Assembly (NCBI GenBank): GCA_002490705.1
Contig: DKUO01000046.1
Span: 138,282-202,281, forward strand
Source of the DNA: Lachnospiraceae bacterium UBA7202
Lineage (GTDB): Bacteria; Bacillota; Clostridia; Lachnospirales; Lachnospiraceae
DNA: 64,000 nt
Direction: 5' to 3'
Shown here piece by piece: positions 33,940 through 42,592 of this stretch. A model generated the notes under the pieces. That model searched no databases. It had not been told where the DNA came from and worked only from the letters and a program-made list of their open reading frames with translations. The first letter of the stretch is position 1. Each line of letters opens with the position of its first letter. Made by a program: the position numbers and the translations under genes.

Positions 33940-35292
33940 ATGAGTAACGGATTGGCTGCTGGCATCAGCTATTTGAGAAAAGAGGGATTCGGAAAGTTTA
34001 TAAAGAGAATTGTGCGTTGGCTTCCGGAATATTTGACGTGGGCGAGGATATGGACCCGAACATGGCTTTGCGGTCATGTGGACATTTATAACAGGCTTTA
34101 TGCCCTGCACAAGCTGAAAAAAGAATCCAAGGTGGATTCCTGCGTGAAATTCAGAGAGATAGAAGGCGGACTTGCATTTTGCCAAAAGACCGGACAGCCT
34201 TATGAAATATTGAATGACGGGGAAAAGATCGAGGTGGTTCAGACGGCGTATTTTGAGAAGCGGGGGGAGAAAAAAATCCTGTTTGACAGTCCTCCGATTT
34301 ATCTGACCGTTTTTCAGGAGGTGGACGTTTACGGAGCCACCAATTTGCTTACGATAGGAAATACGGCATTATCCGATATGGCTTATATAGATCGGGGAAA
34401 AAATAGATATGAAATTGAGGCCGGATGTATTATTGGTATGCAAAAGGGCGGTAGATGGCTTCAGGCAGCATACCATGCGACGGATACGGTAATTGACAGG
34501 GCGATTCACTGTATTGGGTGGGCGTGCACCAATTACTATCATTTTATGTTTGAAATCCTATCCCGGCTGGCGTATGTAGACGGACGAGACGAATACAGGG
34601 ACTTTCCTATTTTGGTGGATGCCGGGGCGCTTGCGATCCCGCAGATGAAGGATATGCTTGACAGGGTAAATGTGTATCGGCACCCGGTTATTTCGGTCAG
34701 CGAATACGAGCGGGTTCACGTGAGACAACTGGTTTATGTGTCCAGAAATGTGTGGATTCCTCCGGGGATGAGAAGAGGGATCGCAGCGGCTGCGGAGGAT
34801 TATCGACTATCCCGTTCTGTGGCGGATCATATCAGAGATAGAGTTTTAGATCAATCTTTGCAGGTAAAAAGGACTTCGGTTGGCAGAAAGATATTTCTTT
34901 CACGCCGGGATTGTAAAGTGCAGAGACTGGAAAATATGGAGGAGATTGAGCAGATTTTTGTGGAGAGCGGGTATCAGATTGTATTTCCGGGAGAGATGTC
35001 TTTTGAGGAGCAAGTTGCGGTGTTTCACAATGCGGACGTCGTTGTCGGCGTGACGGGAGCAGCCTTTACCAATATTGTTTTTTGCCATGAGGGGGCACAG
35101 GTTGGCATGATTTTTTCCGATAATGATCCTGCTTACGATTTCGCAAATATAGCTAATATGGTAAAGGTAAAGTTTATTGCGTTGGGAGCAGATCTTGTGA
35201 AAAAAGGGGAACAGATCAGCTTGGAGACTTTCAGCCTGAATCCGGAAAAATGCAGGAGATTTATCAGAACGATAGAGGAAAATATCACATGA
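33940..35292 (+). CDS. GT61 family glycosyltransferase
   Basis: 450-residue protein of the GT61 (DUF563) family, which includes xylosyl- and other glycosyltransferases of bacterial capsules. Seen: CIGWACTNYYHFMFEILSRL near the middle (conserved YxHF block), KIFLSRRDCKVQRLENMEEI (the S-R typical of the family before the last domain), and VVVGVTGAAFTNIVFCHEGAQV, the hallmark G-x-x-G-A-x-x-x-N motif. Two starts are possible: ATG 33916 and ATG 33940; I choose 33940 since GGAGGT lies 10 nt upstream. The stop overlaps the following GNAT gene. Donor unknown. Confidence 0.85.
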   Translation: MSNGLAAGISYLRKEGFGKFIKRIVRWLPEYLTWARIWTRTWLCGHVDIYNRLYALHKLKKESKVDSCVKFREIEGGLAFCQKTGQPYEILNDGEKIEVVQTAYFEKRGEKKILFDSPPIYLTVFQEVDVYGATNLLTIGNTALSDMAYIDRGKNRYEIEAGCIIGMQKGGRWLQAAYHATDTVIDRAIHCIGWACTNYYHFMFEILSRLAYVDGRDEYRDFPILVDAGALAIPQMKDMLDRVNVYRHPVISVSEYERVHVRQLVYVSRNVWIPPGMRRGIAAAAEDYRLSRSVADHIRDRVLDQSLQVKRTSVGRKIFLSRRDCKVQRLENMEEIEQIFVESGYQIVFPGEMSFEEQVAVFHNADVVVGVTGAAFTNIVFCHEGAQVGMIFSDNDPAYDFANIANMVKVKFIALGADLVKKGEQISLETFSLNPEKCRRFIRTIEENIT

Positions 35293-35789
35293 AATTAAGG
35301 ATGTTACAAGTGAAGGATGCGCCGTTTATGCTGGAATGGATGCATGATGCGTCGGTGGTTGGCACACTGAAAGCGGATTTTACGAAGAAAACGCTGGTGG
35401 ACTGCGAGGCTTTTATCCGGGAGGCGCAGAATACGGAGAAAAATCTTCATCTGGCTGTTGTAAACGAGGAGGACGAGTATCAGGGAACTGTCAGCTTGAA
35501 GCATATTGACGGGGTGAGAGCCGAATTTGCCATTGCCATGAGGAAGGCGGCGATGGGAGGCGGATATTCCGGGTATGCCACAAGGGAAATTCTCAGAATT
35601 GCATTTGAGGAATTACAATTAGGCAGCGTATACTGGTGTGTATCAGGAGAAAATGAGAGAGCGGTGCGCTTTTATGACAAGAATGGATATCAGAGGATTG
35701 ACGGAAAATCATTGAAGTGCTGTCAGGGATATACAGAGGAAGAGATAGAGAATTATTTGTGGTATCAGGTTATAAAACAGCAGGGGTGA
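35289..35789 (+). CDS. GNAT family N-acetyltransferase
   Basis: 166-residue acetyltransferase of the GNAT fold, using acetyl-CoA on an amino group. Seen: MKLRMLQVKDAPFMLEWMHD at the start, GTVSLKHIDG, MGGGYSGYATREIL (acetyl-CoA-binding loop), and ENERAVRFYDKNGYQRI, the conserved N-x-x-A-x-x-F-Y-x-x-x-G-F end. ATG 35289 overlaps the GT61 stop (ATGA). In this setting it probably N-acetylates an amino sugar nucleotide, possibly the 3-amino-dideoxyhexose of the nearby Fdt cassette, but protein targets cannot be excluded. Confidence 0.85.
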   Translation: MKLRMLQVKDAPFMLEWMHDASVVGTLKADFTKKTLVDCEAFIREAQNTEKNLHLAVVNEEDEYQGTVSLKHIDGVRAEFAIAMRKAAMGGGYSGYATREILRIAFEELQLGSVYWCVSGENERAVRFYDKNGYQRIDGKSLKCCQGYTEEEIENYLWYQVIKQQG

Positions 35790-35822
35790 GACAGAGGGAC
35801 AGAATATAAGACGGGGAAATAT

Positions 35823-36710
35823 ATGAAGATACTATTGACGGGCGGTTCCGGTTTTGTGGGCAGGAATGTAAAAGAATATTTGACGGATAGAGGCTATGAA
35901 GTGTATGCGCCTTCCAGCAGGGAACTGGATTGTATGGATGAGGCCATGGTAACGGAGTGCCTGCAAAAGAAACATTACGACCTGGTTTTAAACTTCGCGG
36001 TCTACAGTGATAACAGCGGGCAGACGAAGGACGGGACACGCATTCTGGAAGCCAACCTGAGAATTTTTACTAATTTTTACCGTAATTCAGACTTGTTCGG
36101 CAGGATGATTTACACCGGCTCCGGGGCGGAATATGATAAGCGGACTCCCATAGTATCTGTGACGGAGGAGGAGCTTGAAAGGCATATGCTTCCTGCCGAT
36201 CAGTACGGGCTCGCCAAGTATACGGCCACCCAGATGATTGAGCGCAGTGAAAATATTTATAATTTGCGGCTGTTTGGCATTTTTGGGAAATATGAGTATT
36301 GGAAGTCCAAATATATTTCCAATCTCTGCTGTAAATCCCTGAAGGGACTTCCGTTGTCGCTGCGGCAGAACTGCTATTTTGATTATCTCTGGATTGATGA
36401 CTTTTGCAGGCTGGTGGAAATGTTTATGCATCTGGAAAAGCCCCGGTATCATGTGTATAATGCCGTGAGCGGCAATCGGGTAAGCTTGTATGAATTGGCG
36501 AAGCTTGTCAACGAGGTTGCGGGCGTAAACAGAGAAATCATTGTCTGCAAAGAAGGTTTGGCCAATGAATATACGGCCAATAATGACAGAATCCGCAGGG
36601 AGCTTCCGGAATGGACGCTGACGGACCTGCGTGACGCGGTGCAGGAGCTGTATGGATGGTACAGAGAGCATGTGCAAGAGATTGACCTATATTCACTGAT
36701 CTACAATTAG
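35823..36710 (+). CDS. NAD(P)-dependent sugar epimerase/reductase (extended SDR)
   Basis: Short-chain dehydrogenase of the sugar-nucleotide epimerase/reductase type, 295 residues. Seen: LLTGGSGFVGRNV (GxxGxxG cofactor loop), DLVLNFAVYSDNSG, IYTGSGAEYD, and YGLAKYTATQ with the catalytic YxxxK, then LRLFGIFGKYEYW. The N-terminal fingerprint fits either NAD or NADP. RmlD-like 4-reductases and GDP-fucose-synthase-like enzymes share this length, but the exact reaction is not visible. It lies after the GNAT and before a GT-C-like membrane protein and may finish a deoxy sugar of this cluster. ATG 35823 follows GGGGAAA. Confidence 0.82.
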   Translation: MKILLTGGSGFVGRNVKEYLTDRGYEVYAPSSRELDCMDEAMVTECLQKKHYDLVLNFAVYSDNSGQTKDGTRILEANLRIFTNFYRNSDLFGRMIYTGSGAEYDKRTPIVSVTEEELERHMLPADQYGLAKYTATQMIERSENIYNLRLFGIFGKYEYWKSKYISNLCCKSLKGLPLSLRQNCYFDYLWIDDFCRLVEMFMHLEKPRYHVYNAVSGNRVSLYELAKLVNEVAGVNREIIVCKEGLANEYTANNDRIRRELPEWTLTDLRDAVQELYGWYREHVQEIDLYSLIYN

Positions 36711-36719
36711 GAGAAACGG

Positions 36720-38543
36720 ATGGCACCGAAAAGATATGTGGAAAAAGGGATAGTTTGGGGAGCGGGTCTGGCCATAGCGGCCGCCCTGGTTGCAAGGCTC
36801 TTTTTTACCGTTTCGCTCTATGACGAAGTGCTCAATATACGCATCAGTTACCTGACCGCTGTGATGGGGCAGAGACACCTCGTAGAAAATGCGCAGCTAT
36901 TTGCCATGGGGGATGTGTTTAATCTTCCCTTTGTGTGGATCTATTATAAACTGACGGGCGGTATGGCGGGGATTGTCCTGTTTATGCGCTTTGTGTATGT
37001 AGGGTTTAATCTGGTGCTGTCAGGCGTTTTTTTCTGCATTTTTTCCTCCTGCATGGGAAAAAGGAACGCGGTTCTTTTTTCACTGATTTTGGTTTCCTAC
37101 GCACCGTTTTCGATTTATAGTGTGTGGTATGATTCAGCGGCGCTCTTTTTTATGCTGATGGGAGCTGTACTCTATGCCGGATCTGTGCTCGGTGAGGGGA
37201 GTAAGAGCAGATGGATGCGCTATTTCAGCGGACTGAGTCACGGATGCATGGTATATGCTTACCCAACGATGGCGCTGGTGGCGCTGATGACACTCCTGAT
37301 CGGAATTGTCTATACGGTGCGGAGGAAGGGGAAGCTTAGAAGTGTGATGCCCTATGTGTTCGGCGGGCTGACCGTGATCATGGTGTTCTGTATCTATTGT
37401 ACCTATGTCGGTTGGGGGAATATCTGTTTCTTTCAGGAGGGATATTTACAGAAAAGCTTGGGAGGAAGAGGCTTGGAGACGGCAATGGCCGGAAACATCG
37501 GGCTGTGCGGTCAAGGTATTCATGTGATGAAAGAGGCGGCGTGGGATGTGGCGTCATCACGGAAGACGGCAGGCGCTGCCCCGGTTCTTTTGAGCGGAAC
37601 GGGCAGTTTCCTGCATCCCCTTGTCATTAAGTTGAAACAGATTGCAAAAGAGTGTATCGGGCAGCAACTGCAAACCGTTCCGATCACGGTTTTGCTTTTG
37701 ATTCAATGGGCAGTCGGCTTAAAAAAGCAGGGGGCGGTCAGGCTGTTTCTCCTTGTGGAGATCATTCTGGCCACAGGTTTCTGGCACAGGGATATGGGTC
37801 AGGGGCAGTGGGCAATGCTGACGGCCTACGCCTATTATGCGTGCTGGGCGCCTTTTCTCTTCTGTTATCTCAGGGACCGTGCCCGGGAGATCGGGAAGGT
37901 ACTGTTTTGTTTCCTCTGGCTCACATCCTGTGGGACGTTTTTGGCGGTGGGATTTACGGCAACTTATAGTCAGAAAGCGGCGATGGGATTGTATGCCGGA
38001 GCAGTCTGTACGCTGCTCTTTATGGCTCTGATCGCTGTGCAGACTCCCGTGAGAGGCCGGGAACTGGCGGCCGGAGTGATTCTTTTGGCGGCCGTGGTCA
38101 ATGTGGCGCTGGTATATGGCAACGCATATGGAGATGACCGGATATCCCGGTGCAGCTATCGGATGAAGGATGGCATTTTCAGGGGGATCTATACGGAGCC
38201 GGAGAATGAAAAGTATGACAAGGCCGAACAGAGGGTTCGCGCGCTGGATTTGCCGGATGGGACGATGGTATGCCTGCCCTATGAGGAGTACGATTATGAA
38301 CCGATTCTTATGTGGGGTAAGTTTGAACAGGGAGGAACGGATTTTCAGACGGCGGAGCGGCAGCTGGAAGGGGGCACGGATGTGGAGGCGTTGATTGCGC
38401 GAAGTCCTTGGGCGGATCTGTTGGTAACGACGAAAGAAATTTATGAGGAATGCCCTTTGACGAGGGAGAAGATTACGGATTTGTATTATCAATTGGTTAT
38501 TACGGAGGGAGACCTCTTGTTTTTCAGAAAAGAAATGAGATAG
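36720..38543 (+). CDS. GT-C-like polytopic membrane protein (GT39-like)
   Basis: 607-residue membrane protein with about ten or more hydrophobic helices. Seen: an acidic pair YDEVLNI (Asp35, Glu36) just after the first helix, where GT-C enzymes keep the catalytic acid in their first extracytoplasmic loop, and a soluble C-terminal region from about residue 480. GT-C enzymes use polyprenyl-phosphate sugars outside the membrane. The next gene is a GtrB-like GT2 that would make such a lipid-linked donor, so the pair may add a side-branch sugar after export. This pairing is inference; no exact family was recognised. ATG 36720 follows AGGAGAAA. Confidence 0.65.
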   Translation: MAPKRYVEKGIVWGAGLAIAAALVARLFFTVSLYDEVLNIRISYLTAVMGQRHLVENAQLFAMGDVFNLPFVWIYYKLTGGMAGIVLFMRFVYVGFNLVLSGVFFCIFSSCMGKRNAVLFSLILVSYAPFSIYSVWYDSAALFFMLMGAVLYAGSVLGEGSKSRWMRYFSGLSHGCMVYAYPTMALVALMTLLIGIVYTVRRKGKLRSVMPYVFGGLTVIMVFCIYCTYVGWGNICFFQEGYLQKSLGGRGLETAMAGNIGLCGQGIHVMKEAAWDVASSRKTAGAAPVLLSGTGSFLHPLVIKLKQIAKECIGQQLQTVPITVLLLIQWAVGLKKQGAVRLFLLVEIILATGFWHRDMGQGQWAMLTAYAYYACWAPFLFCYLRDRAREIGKVLFCFLWLTSCGTFLAVGFTATYSQKAAMGLYAGAVCTLLFMALIAVQTPVRGRELAAGVILLAAVVNVALVYGNAYGDDRISRCSYRMKDGIFRGIYTEPENEKYDKAEQRVRALDLPDGTMVCLPYEEYDYEPILMWGKFEQGGTDFQTAERQLEGGTDVEALIARSPWADLLVTTKEIYEECPLTREKITDLYYQLVITEGDLLFFRKEMR

Positions 38544-38569
38544 ATGGAGAAAGCAGGCTGTTGACGCGT

Positions 38570-39532
38570 ATGGAAAAAAAGAAAAAAATCAGTGTGATGA
38601 TTCCCTGTTACAATGAAGTGGAAAATGTGGAGCCGATGAGCTTTGCGGTGGTAAACGTTATGGAAGAGGCGCTGTCCCGTTACGATTATGAGATTGTGTT
38701 TATTGACAACTGCTCCACGGATGGGACGAGAGAGAAACTAGAGCAGATCTGTGCCGGGAATAAAAAGATAAAGGCGATTTTTAACGTGACCAATTTCGGA
38801 CAGTTTAATTCCCCGTTTCATGGCCTTTGCCAGACGACCGGAGACTGCACGATCAGTATGTGCTGTGATTTTCAGGACCCGGTGGAACTGATTCCCCGTT
38901 TTGTGGAAGAGTGGGAAAAAGGGCATAGGATCGTGAGCGGGATTAAGACCTCCAGCAAGGAGTCAAGCGTGCTCTATTTTTTGAGGACAGTCTATTACAA
39001 GATGATCAAAAACATGTCTGACGTCAAGATGATCGAGCACTTTACGGGATTTGGACTATACGATAAGACATTTATCGCGCTGCTTCGTGAACTGGATGAT
39101 CCCATCCCGTTCCTGCGGGGGATCGTGGCGGAATACGCCTCAGGTTTTAATATGATTGAGATCGAGTATGAGCAGGCAAAACGAAAGGCGGGAAAGACCC
39201 ACAATAACTTTTACAGCCTTTATGACGCAGCCATGTTGAGCATTACCTCCTATACCAAGGTGGGGCTTCGCCTTGCCACGTTGATCGGATTTGTCTCCTC
39301 AGGGATCAGTCTTTTGATAGCGCTGTTTTATTTGGTGATGAAATTGATCAACTGGCATGATTTTCAGGCGGGAAACGCACCGATGATTCTGGGTATTTTT
39401 GTGATCGGCTCTCTACAGTTATTTTTTATCGGTCTGCTGGGCGAGTATATTTTGAATATTAACACGAGGGTGATTCACAGACCGATTGTGATTGAGGAAA
39501 AAAGGATAAATTTTGAGGATGCAGATGAGTAA
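38570..39532 (+). CDS. GtrB/DPM1-like GT2, polyprenyl-phosphate glycosyltransferase
   Basis: GT2 of the bactoprenol-phosphate glycosyltransferase type, 320 residues. Seen: ISVMIPCYNEVENVEP, FIDNCSTDGT, CDFQDPVELIP (the DxQD form of the metal site), and two C-terminal transmembrane helices (about 235-260 and 270-295), as in GtrB. It is expected to put a sugar from a nucleotide donor onto undecaprenyl phosphate at the cytoplasmic side. ATG 38570 lacks a strong ribosome site; TTG 38561 is an in-frame alternative. It follows a GT-C-like gene that could use its product. Confidence 0.88.
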   Translation: MEKKKKISVMIPCYNEVENVEPMSFAVVNVMEEALSRYDYEIVFIDNCSTDGTREKLEQICAGNKKIKAIFNVTNFGQFNSPFHGLCQTTGDCTISMCCDFQDPVELIPRFVEEWEKGHRIVSGIKTSSKESSVLYFLRTVYYKMIKNMSDVKMIEHFTGFGLYDKTFIALLRELDDPIPFLRGIVAEYASGFNMIEIEYEQAKRKAGKTHNNFYSLYDAAMLSITSYTKVGLRLATLIGFVSSGISLLIALFYLVMKLINWHDFQAGNAPMILGIFVIGSLQLFFIGLLGEYILNINTRVIHRPIVIEEKRINFEDADE

Positions 39533-40505
39533 GATCAGTGTGATCATTCCTGTTTATAATACGGAGGCGTATCTGCCAAGATGTATCGAAAGCGTGATCG
39601 GGCAGACTTACGGAGATTGGGAACTGTTGCTCGTGGACGATGGCTCCACAGACGGCAGCGGGGATATCTGTGACCGCTATGCCAAACAGGATGGACGAAT
39701 CAGGGTGATGCATAATCAGAATCAGGGACCAGCGGCCTCCCGGGAAAGCGGGATAAGGAACAGCAAGGGCGGCCTTGTCATGTTTGTGGATTCGGACGAT
39801 TGGCTGGATCGGGATATGCTCCGAATTATGAAGGAACAGGTGGAAGAAAGTGGCGCCGGGATGATATGCTGTCTTTATCAGGATGTCAGAGAAAACGGGA
39901 AAGCAATGCATCCCTATGCGTTTCGGGAGGAGTGCATAGAGTGTAAGAATGTACGGGAATGCATGTATCAGATCCATCATACGAGATACCTGACCGGGGC
40001 GCTGTGGGGAAAGCTATACCGCAGGGAATTATTTCAGGATATTGATTTTTGCAGGGATGTTACCATAGGAGAAGATTACTCCATGATCATTCAGCTCGTG
40101 GAAAGGGCCGGACATGTCAGGATGATTTCAAAGGAATTCTATTTCCGGTCAGTGCGGAAGGGCAGCATTTCCCATGGCGGATATACAAAACGCCACAGAA
40201 AAGCGTTTGATAACTATATGCGCCTGCGTTTGCGCCTGCTGAAAGACTATCCGGAGCTATCCTCTGATATTATTGCGTTTCACACGGAATACGAAATGGC
40301 GGTGATCACAGCCATGTGCAGGAATGATTGTTATGATAAAGAAGTAATCGATAAGTTGAAGAACGATTTAAGGGTAAATATGAAAAATACGCTGGGACAT
40401 GCTATTGTTCCACTGTATATGAAAGGCTGCGCTGTCCTGATTGCCTATGCGCATCCGGTATTTATTGTCCTGTTTCGCCTTCTGTATCATCTTACCGGAA
40501 GATAG
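39525..40505 (+). CDS. GT2 family glycosyltransferase
   Basis: Inverting GT-A glycosyltransferase of the common capsule type, 326 residues. Seen: ISVIIPVYNTEAYLPRCIESV, LLVDDGSTDGSGDICDRYA, the metal site FVDSDDWLD, and GALWGKLYRRELFQDIDF in the acceptor half. ATG 39525 has GAGG 6 nt upstream and overlaps the previous stop by 8 nt; ATG 39519 is in frame. The C terminus has a hydrophobic stretch (VLIAYAHPVFIVLFRLLYHL) that may rest on the membrane. Sugar unknown. Confidence 0.89.
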   Translation: MSKISVIIPVYNTEAYLPRCIESVIGQTYGDWELLLVDDGSTDGSGDICDRYAKQDGRIRVMHNQNQGPAASRESGIRNSKGGLVMFVDSDDWLDRDMLRIMKEQVEESGAGMICCLYQDVRENGKAMHPYAFREECIECKNVRECMYQIHHTRYLTGALWGKLYRRELFQDIDFCRDVTIGEDYSMIIQLVERAGHVRMISKEFYFRSVRKGSISHGGYTKRHRKAFDNYMRLRLRLLKDYPELSSDIIAFHTEYEMAVITAMCRNDCYDKEVIDKLKNDLRVNMKNTLGHAIVPLYMKGCAVLIAYAHPVFIVLFRLLYHLTGR

Positions 40506-40532
40506 GGCCATAAAATCAGAAACGGAGTCATT

Positions 40533-41279
40533 ATGCAGAGACCTAAAGTTACAGTAGTTACCGTGTGCCTGAATACGGTGGATACCATTGCTGCGACCAT
40601 GGAATCCGTACTCGGACAGACCTATGAAAATCTGGAATATCTGGTGATAGACGGCATGTCGACGGACGGCACGCAGGAGATGATCCGCCGGTATGAGAGT
40701 GACGACAGGGTCAGGGCAGTGTTTGAGCGTGACAGCGGTTTGTATAATGCAATGAACAAGGGCGTTACGCTATGCAGTGGGGAGTATATTATTTTCATGA
40801 ACAGCGGAGATCTGTTTCATGATGAAAGAGTCGTTGCGGATATGGTGCCTCATTTGCATGCGGATTTGGTATACGGTAATACATTGAGACGAAAAGCGCG
40901 AGGCGAACAGCTTGAAAAATATCATGGAAAGTATAAGCTGATGCGCTTGTTGCTGTCCGGCAGGATGATGTCCCACCAGTCGCTGTTTACGAAAACGGAT
41001 ATTATGCGGGCATTCCGGTTCGATGAGCGGTATCGGATTACGGCGGATTATGATTTTGTGGTGAGAGCTAAAAAAAGTAAGTGTTCTATCAAATATGTTG
41101 ACCGGACAGTCAGTATTATGAACAATATGGAAGGTATCAGCGCTCAAATTGAGAATTATGACATCATGAGAGCGGAGGATGACAGAAGCTTAAAAGAGAA
41201 CTATACGGCACTGTACTATCTGATGAAAATACCGAAAGGGTTAGTGAGATTTGCAAGAAGAATCTATGAGCGGAGATAA
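40533..41279 (+). CDS. GT2 family glycosyltransferase, short colanic-acid type
   Basis: GT-A glycosyltransferase of 248 residues in the short subgroup found in capsule and colanic-acid clusters. Seen: VTVVTVCLNTVDTIAATMESV, LVIDGMSTDGTQEMI, SGLYNAMNKG, and IIFMNSGDLFHDE, where NSGD takes the position of DxD, which is normal for this subgroup. YRITADYDFVVRAKK follows. A gene of the same subgroup lies at 58113-58868. ATG 40533 has GGAG upstream. Substrate unknown. Confidence 0.88.
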   Translation: MQRPKVTVVTVCLNTVDTIAATMESVLGQTYENLEYLVIDGMSTDGTQEMIRRYESDDRVRAVFERDSGLYNAMNKGVTLCSGEYIIFMNSGDLFHDERVVADMVPHLHADLVYGNTLRRKARGEQLEKYHGKYKLMRLLLSGRMMSHQSLFTKTDIMRAFRFDERYRITADYDFVVRAKKSKCSIKYVDRTVSIMNNMEGISAQIENYDIMRAEDDRSLKENYTALYYLMKIPKGLVRFARRIYERR

Positions 41280-41332
41280 TAACGGCCACAGTACAAAAAC
41301 AGGGAAATCGGATAAGTGGATGGGAGAACAGG

Positions 41333-42532
41333 ATGAAGGTATTGCATCTGGCGACAATCGATGTGGGGGGCGCCTATAAAGCGGCAGTCAGGATCAATGA
41401 GAGTATGCAAAAATGCGGTCTGGATTCGCAAATCCTGCTCAGGAGCAGAGTGCATAGGGATACGCGGGATGTGGAAATTTTTAACACGGTTTCACAGAAG
41501 CTGGTATCAAAATCAAAAAATGTGATAAATCTACTGCTGTCACAAAAGGATGTGCAAAGCGATTATCTGGGAACAGATGTGTCCGGACACCCTTTGGTGC
41601 AGGAGGCGGATGTACTGATACTCCATTGGGTCAATTCGTTTCTCTCATACAGGAGCGTGGAGAAGCTGCTTGCGACGGGGAAAACAGTCATATGGGTCAT
41701 GCATGATATGTGGCCTTTTACAGGAGGCTGTCATTATGACTGGTACTGTGGCGGATATACCCACTGCTGTGGGAAATGTCCGCATCTGAACAGCCAAAAG
41801 GAACAGGATTTGTCACGCAGGAATTTTATGCGGAAAGTACAGGCTGTAAAAAGCGGAAAAATGATTTTTGTAGGGCCAAGCGGATGGAGCGTTGCATGTG
41901 CAACACAAAGCAAAATTACGGAAGGACAGAAGGTTGTCAAAATTTTAAACCCGATAAACCGTGATGTGTTTTGCAGAAGGGATAACATACAGGCTCTCAG
42001 GGAAAAATATCGGATTCCTACGGGGAAAAAAATAATTCTATTTGGGGCTTCCGGGGCAGATAACAATAAAATCAAAGGAATGCAGTATTTAGATGAAGCG
42101 TTGTGTGAAATATCGGAGAAGGAATACGCTGTGGCTATTTTCGGCAATACAAAGACGGTTCACTTGAAGAATCAGAAATTGGGGGTCATATGTCTCGGCG
42201 CGATTGAGCGGGAAGATGAACTCGCTGAAATTTATAGCTGTGCCGATGTTTTTGCAGCGCCTTCCCTGCAAGAGGCTTTTGGCTATACGGTGAATGAAGC
42301 GCTGTCATGCGGAGTTCCGGTTGTTGCTTTCGACGTGGGGGGAATCAAAGATCAGGTAAGCCATCAGATAAACGGATATTTGGCGCCTGTGAGGGACGCA
42401 CAGGAATTGCTGCGGGGGATCCGGTGGTGTACCGATGCTGATAATCAGTCCCATATACGGCAGGCGGCGTTGCCGCGGAATGATTATCAGACGATAGGCA
42501 GGGCATACATGGCGCTGTGCGGTAGGAGATGA
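41333..42532 (+). CDS. GT4 family glycosyltransferase, WcaC-like
   Basis: Retaining GT-B glycosyltransferase, 399 residues. Seen: LATIDVGGAYKAAVRI (glycine loop), WVMHDMWPFTGGCHY followed by a cluster of cysteines (YCGGYTHCCGKCP) that marks the WcaC-like subgroup and may bind metal, and PSLQEAFGYTVNEALSCGVPV, the E-x7-E site. ATG 41333 follows GGGAGAACAGG. It is preceded and followed by short gaps of about 50-60 nt without recognised signals. Substrate unknown. Confidence 0.88.
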   Translation: MKVLHLATIDVGGAYKAAVRINESMQKCGLDSQILLRSRVHRDTRDVEIFNTVSQKLVSKSKNVINLLLSQKDVQSDYLGTDVSGHPLVQEADVLILHWVNSFLSYRSVEKLLATGKTVIWVMHDMWPFTGGCHYDWYCGGYTHCCGKCPHLNSQKEQDLSRRNFMRKVQAVKSGKMIFVGPSGWSVACATQSKITEGQKVVKILNPINRDVFCRRDNIQALREKYRIPTGKKIILFGASGADNNKIKGMQYLDEALCEISEKEYAVAIFGNTKTVHLKNQKLGVICLGAIEREDELAEIYSCADVFAAPSLQEAFGYTVNEALSCGVPVVAFDVGGIKDQVSHQINGYLAPVRDAQELLRGIRWCTDADNQSHIRQAALPRNDYQTIGRAYMALCGRR

Positions 42533-42592
42533 TAGCGATGCAGATGGCATTGTGGAAGTTGGAGAGGATGTTCCGGTACGGGGGAGGGCAGT

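Noticed and set aside
38561..38600. TTGACG at 38561 as a -35 element
   Set aside because: No acceptable -10 follows at 16-18 bases (the sequence is an A/G run), and it lies only 9 bases before the GT2 start.
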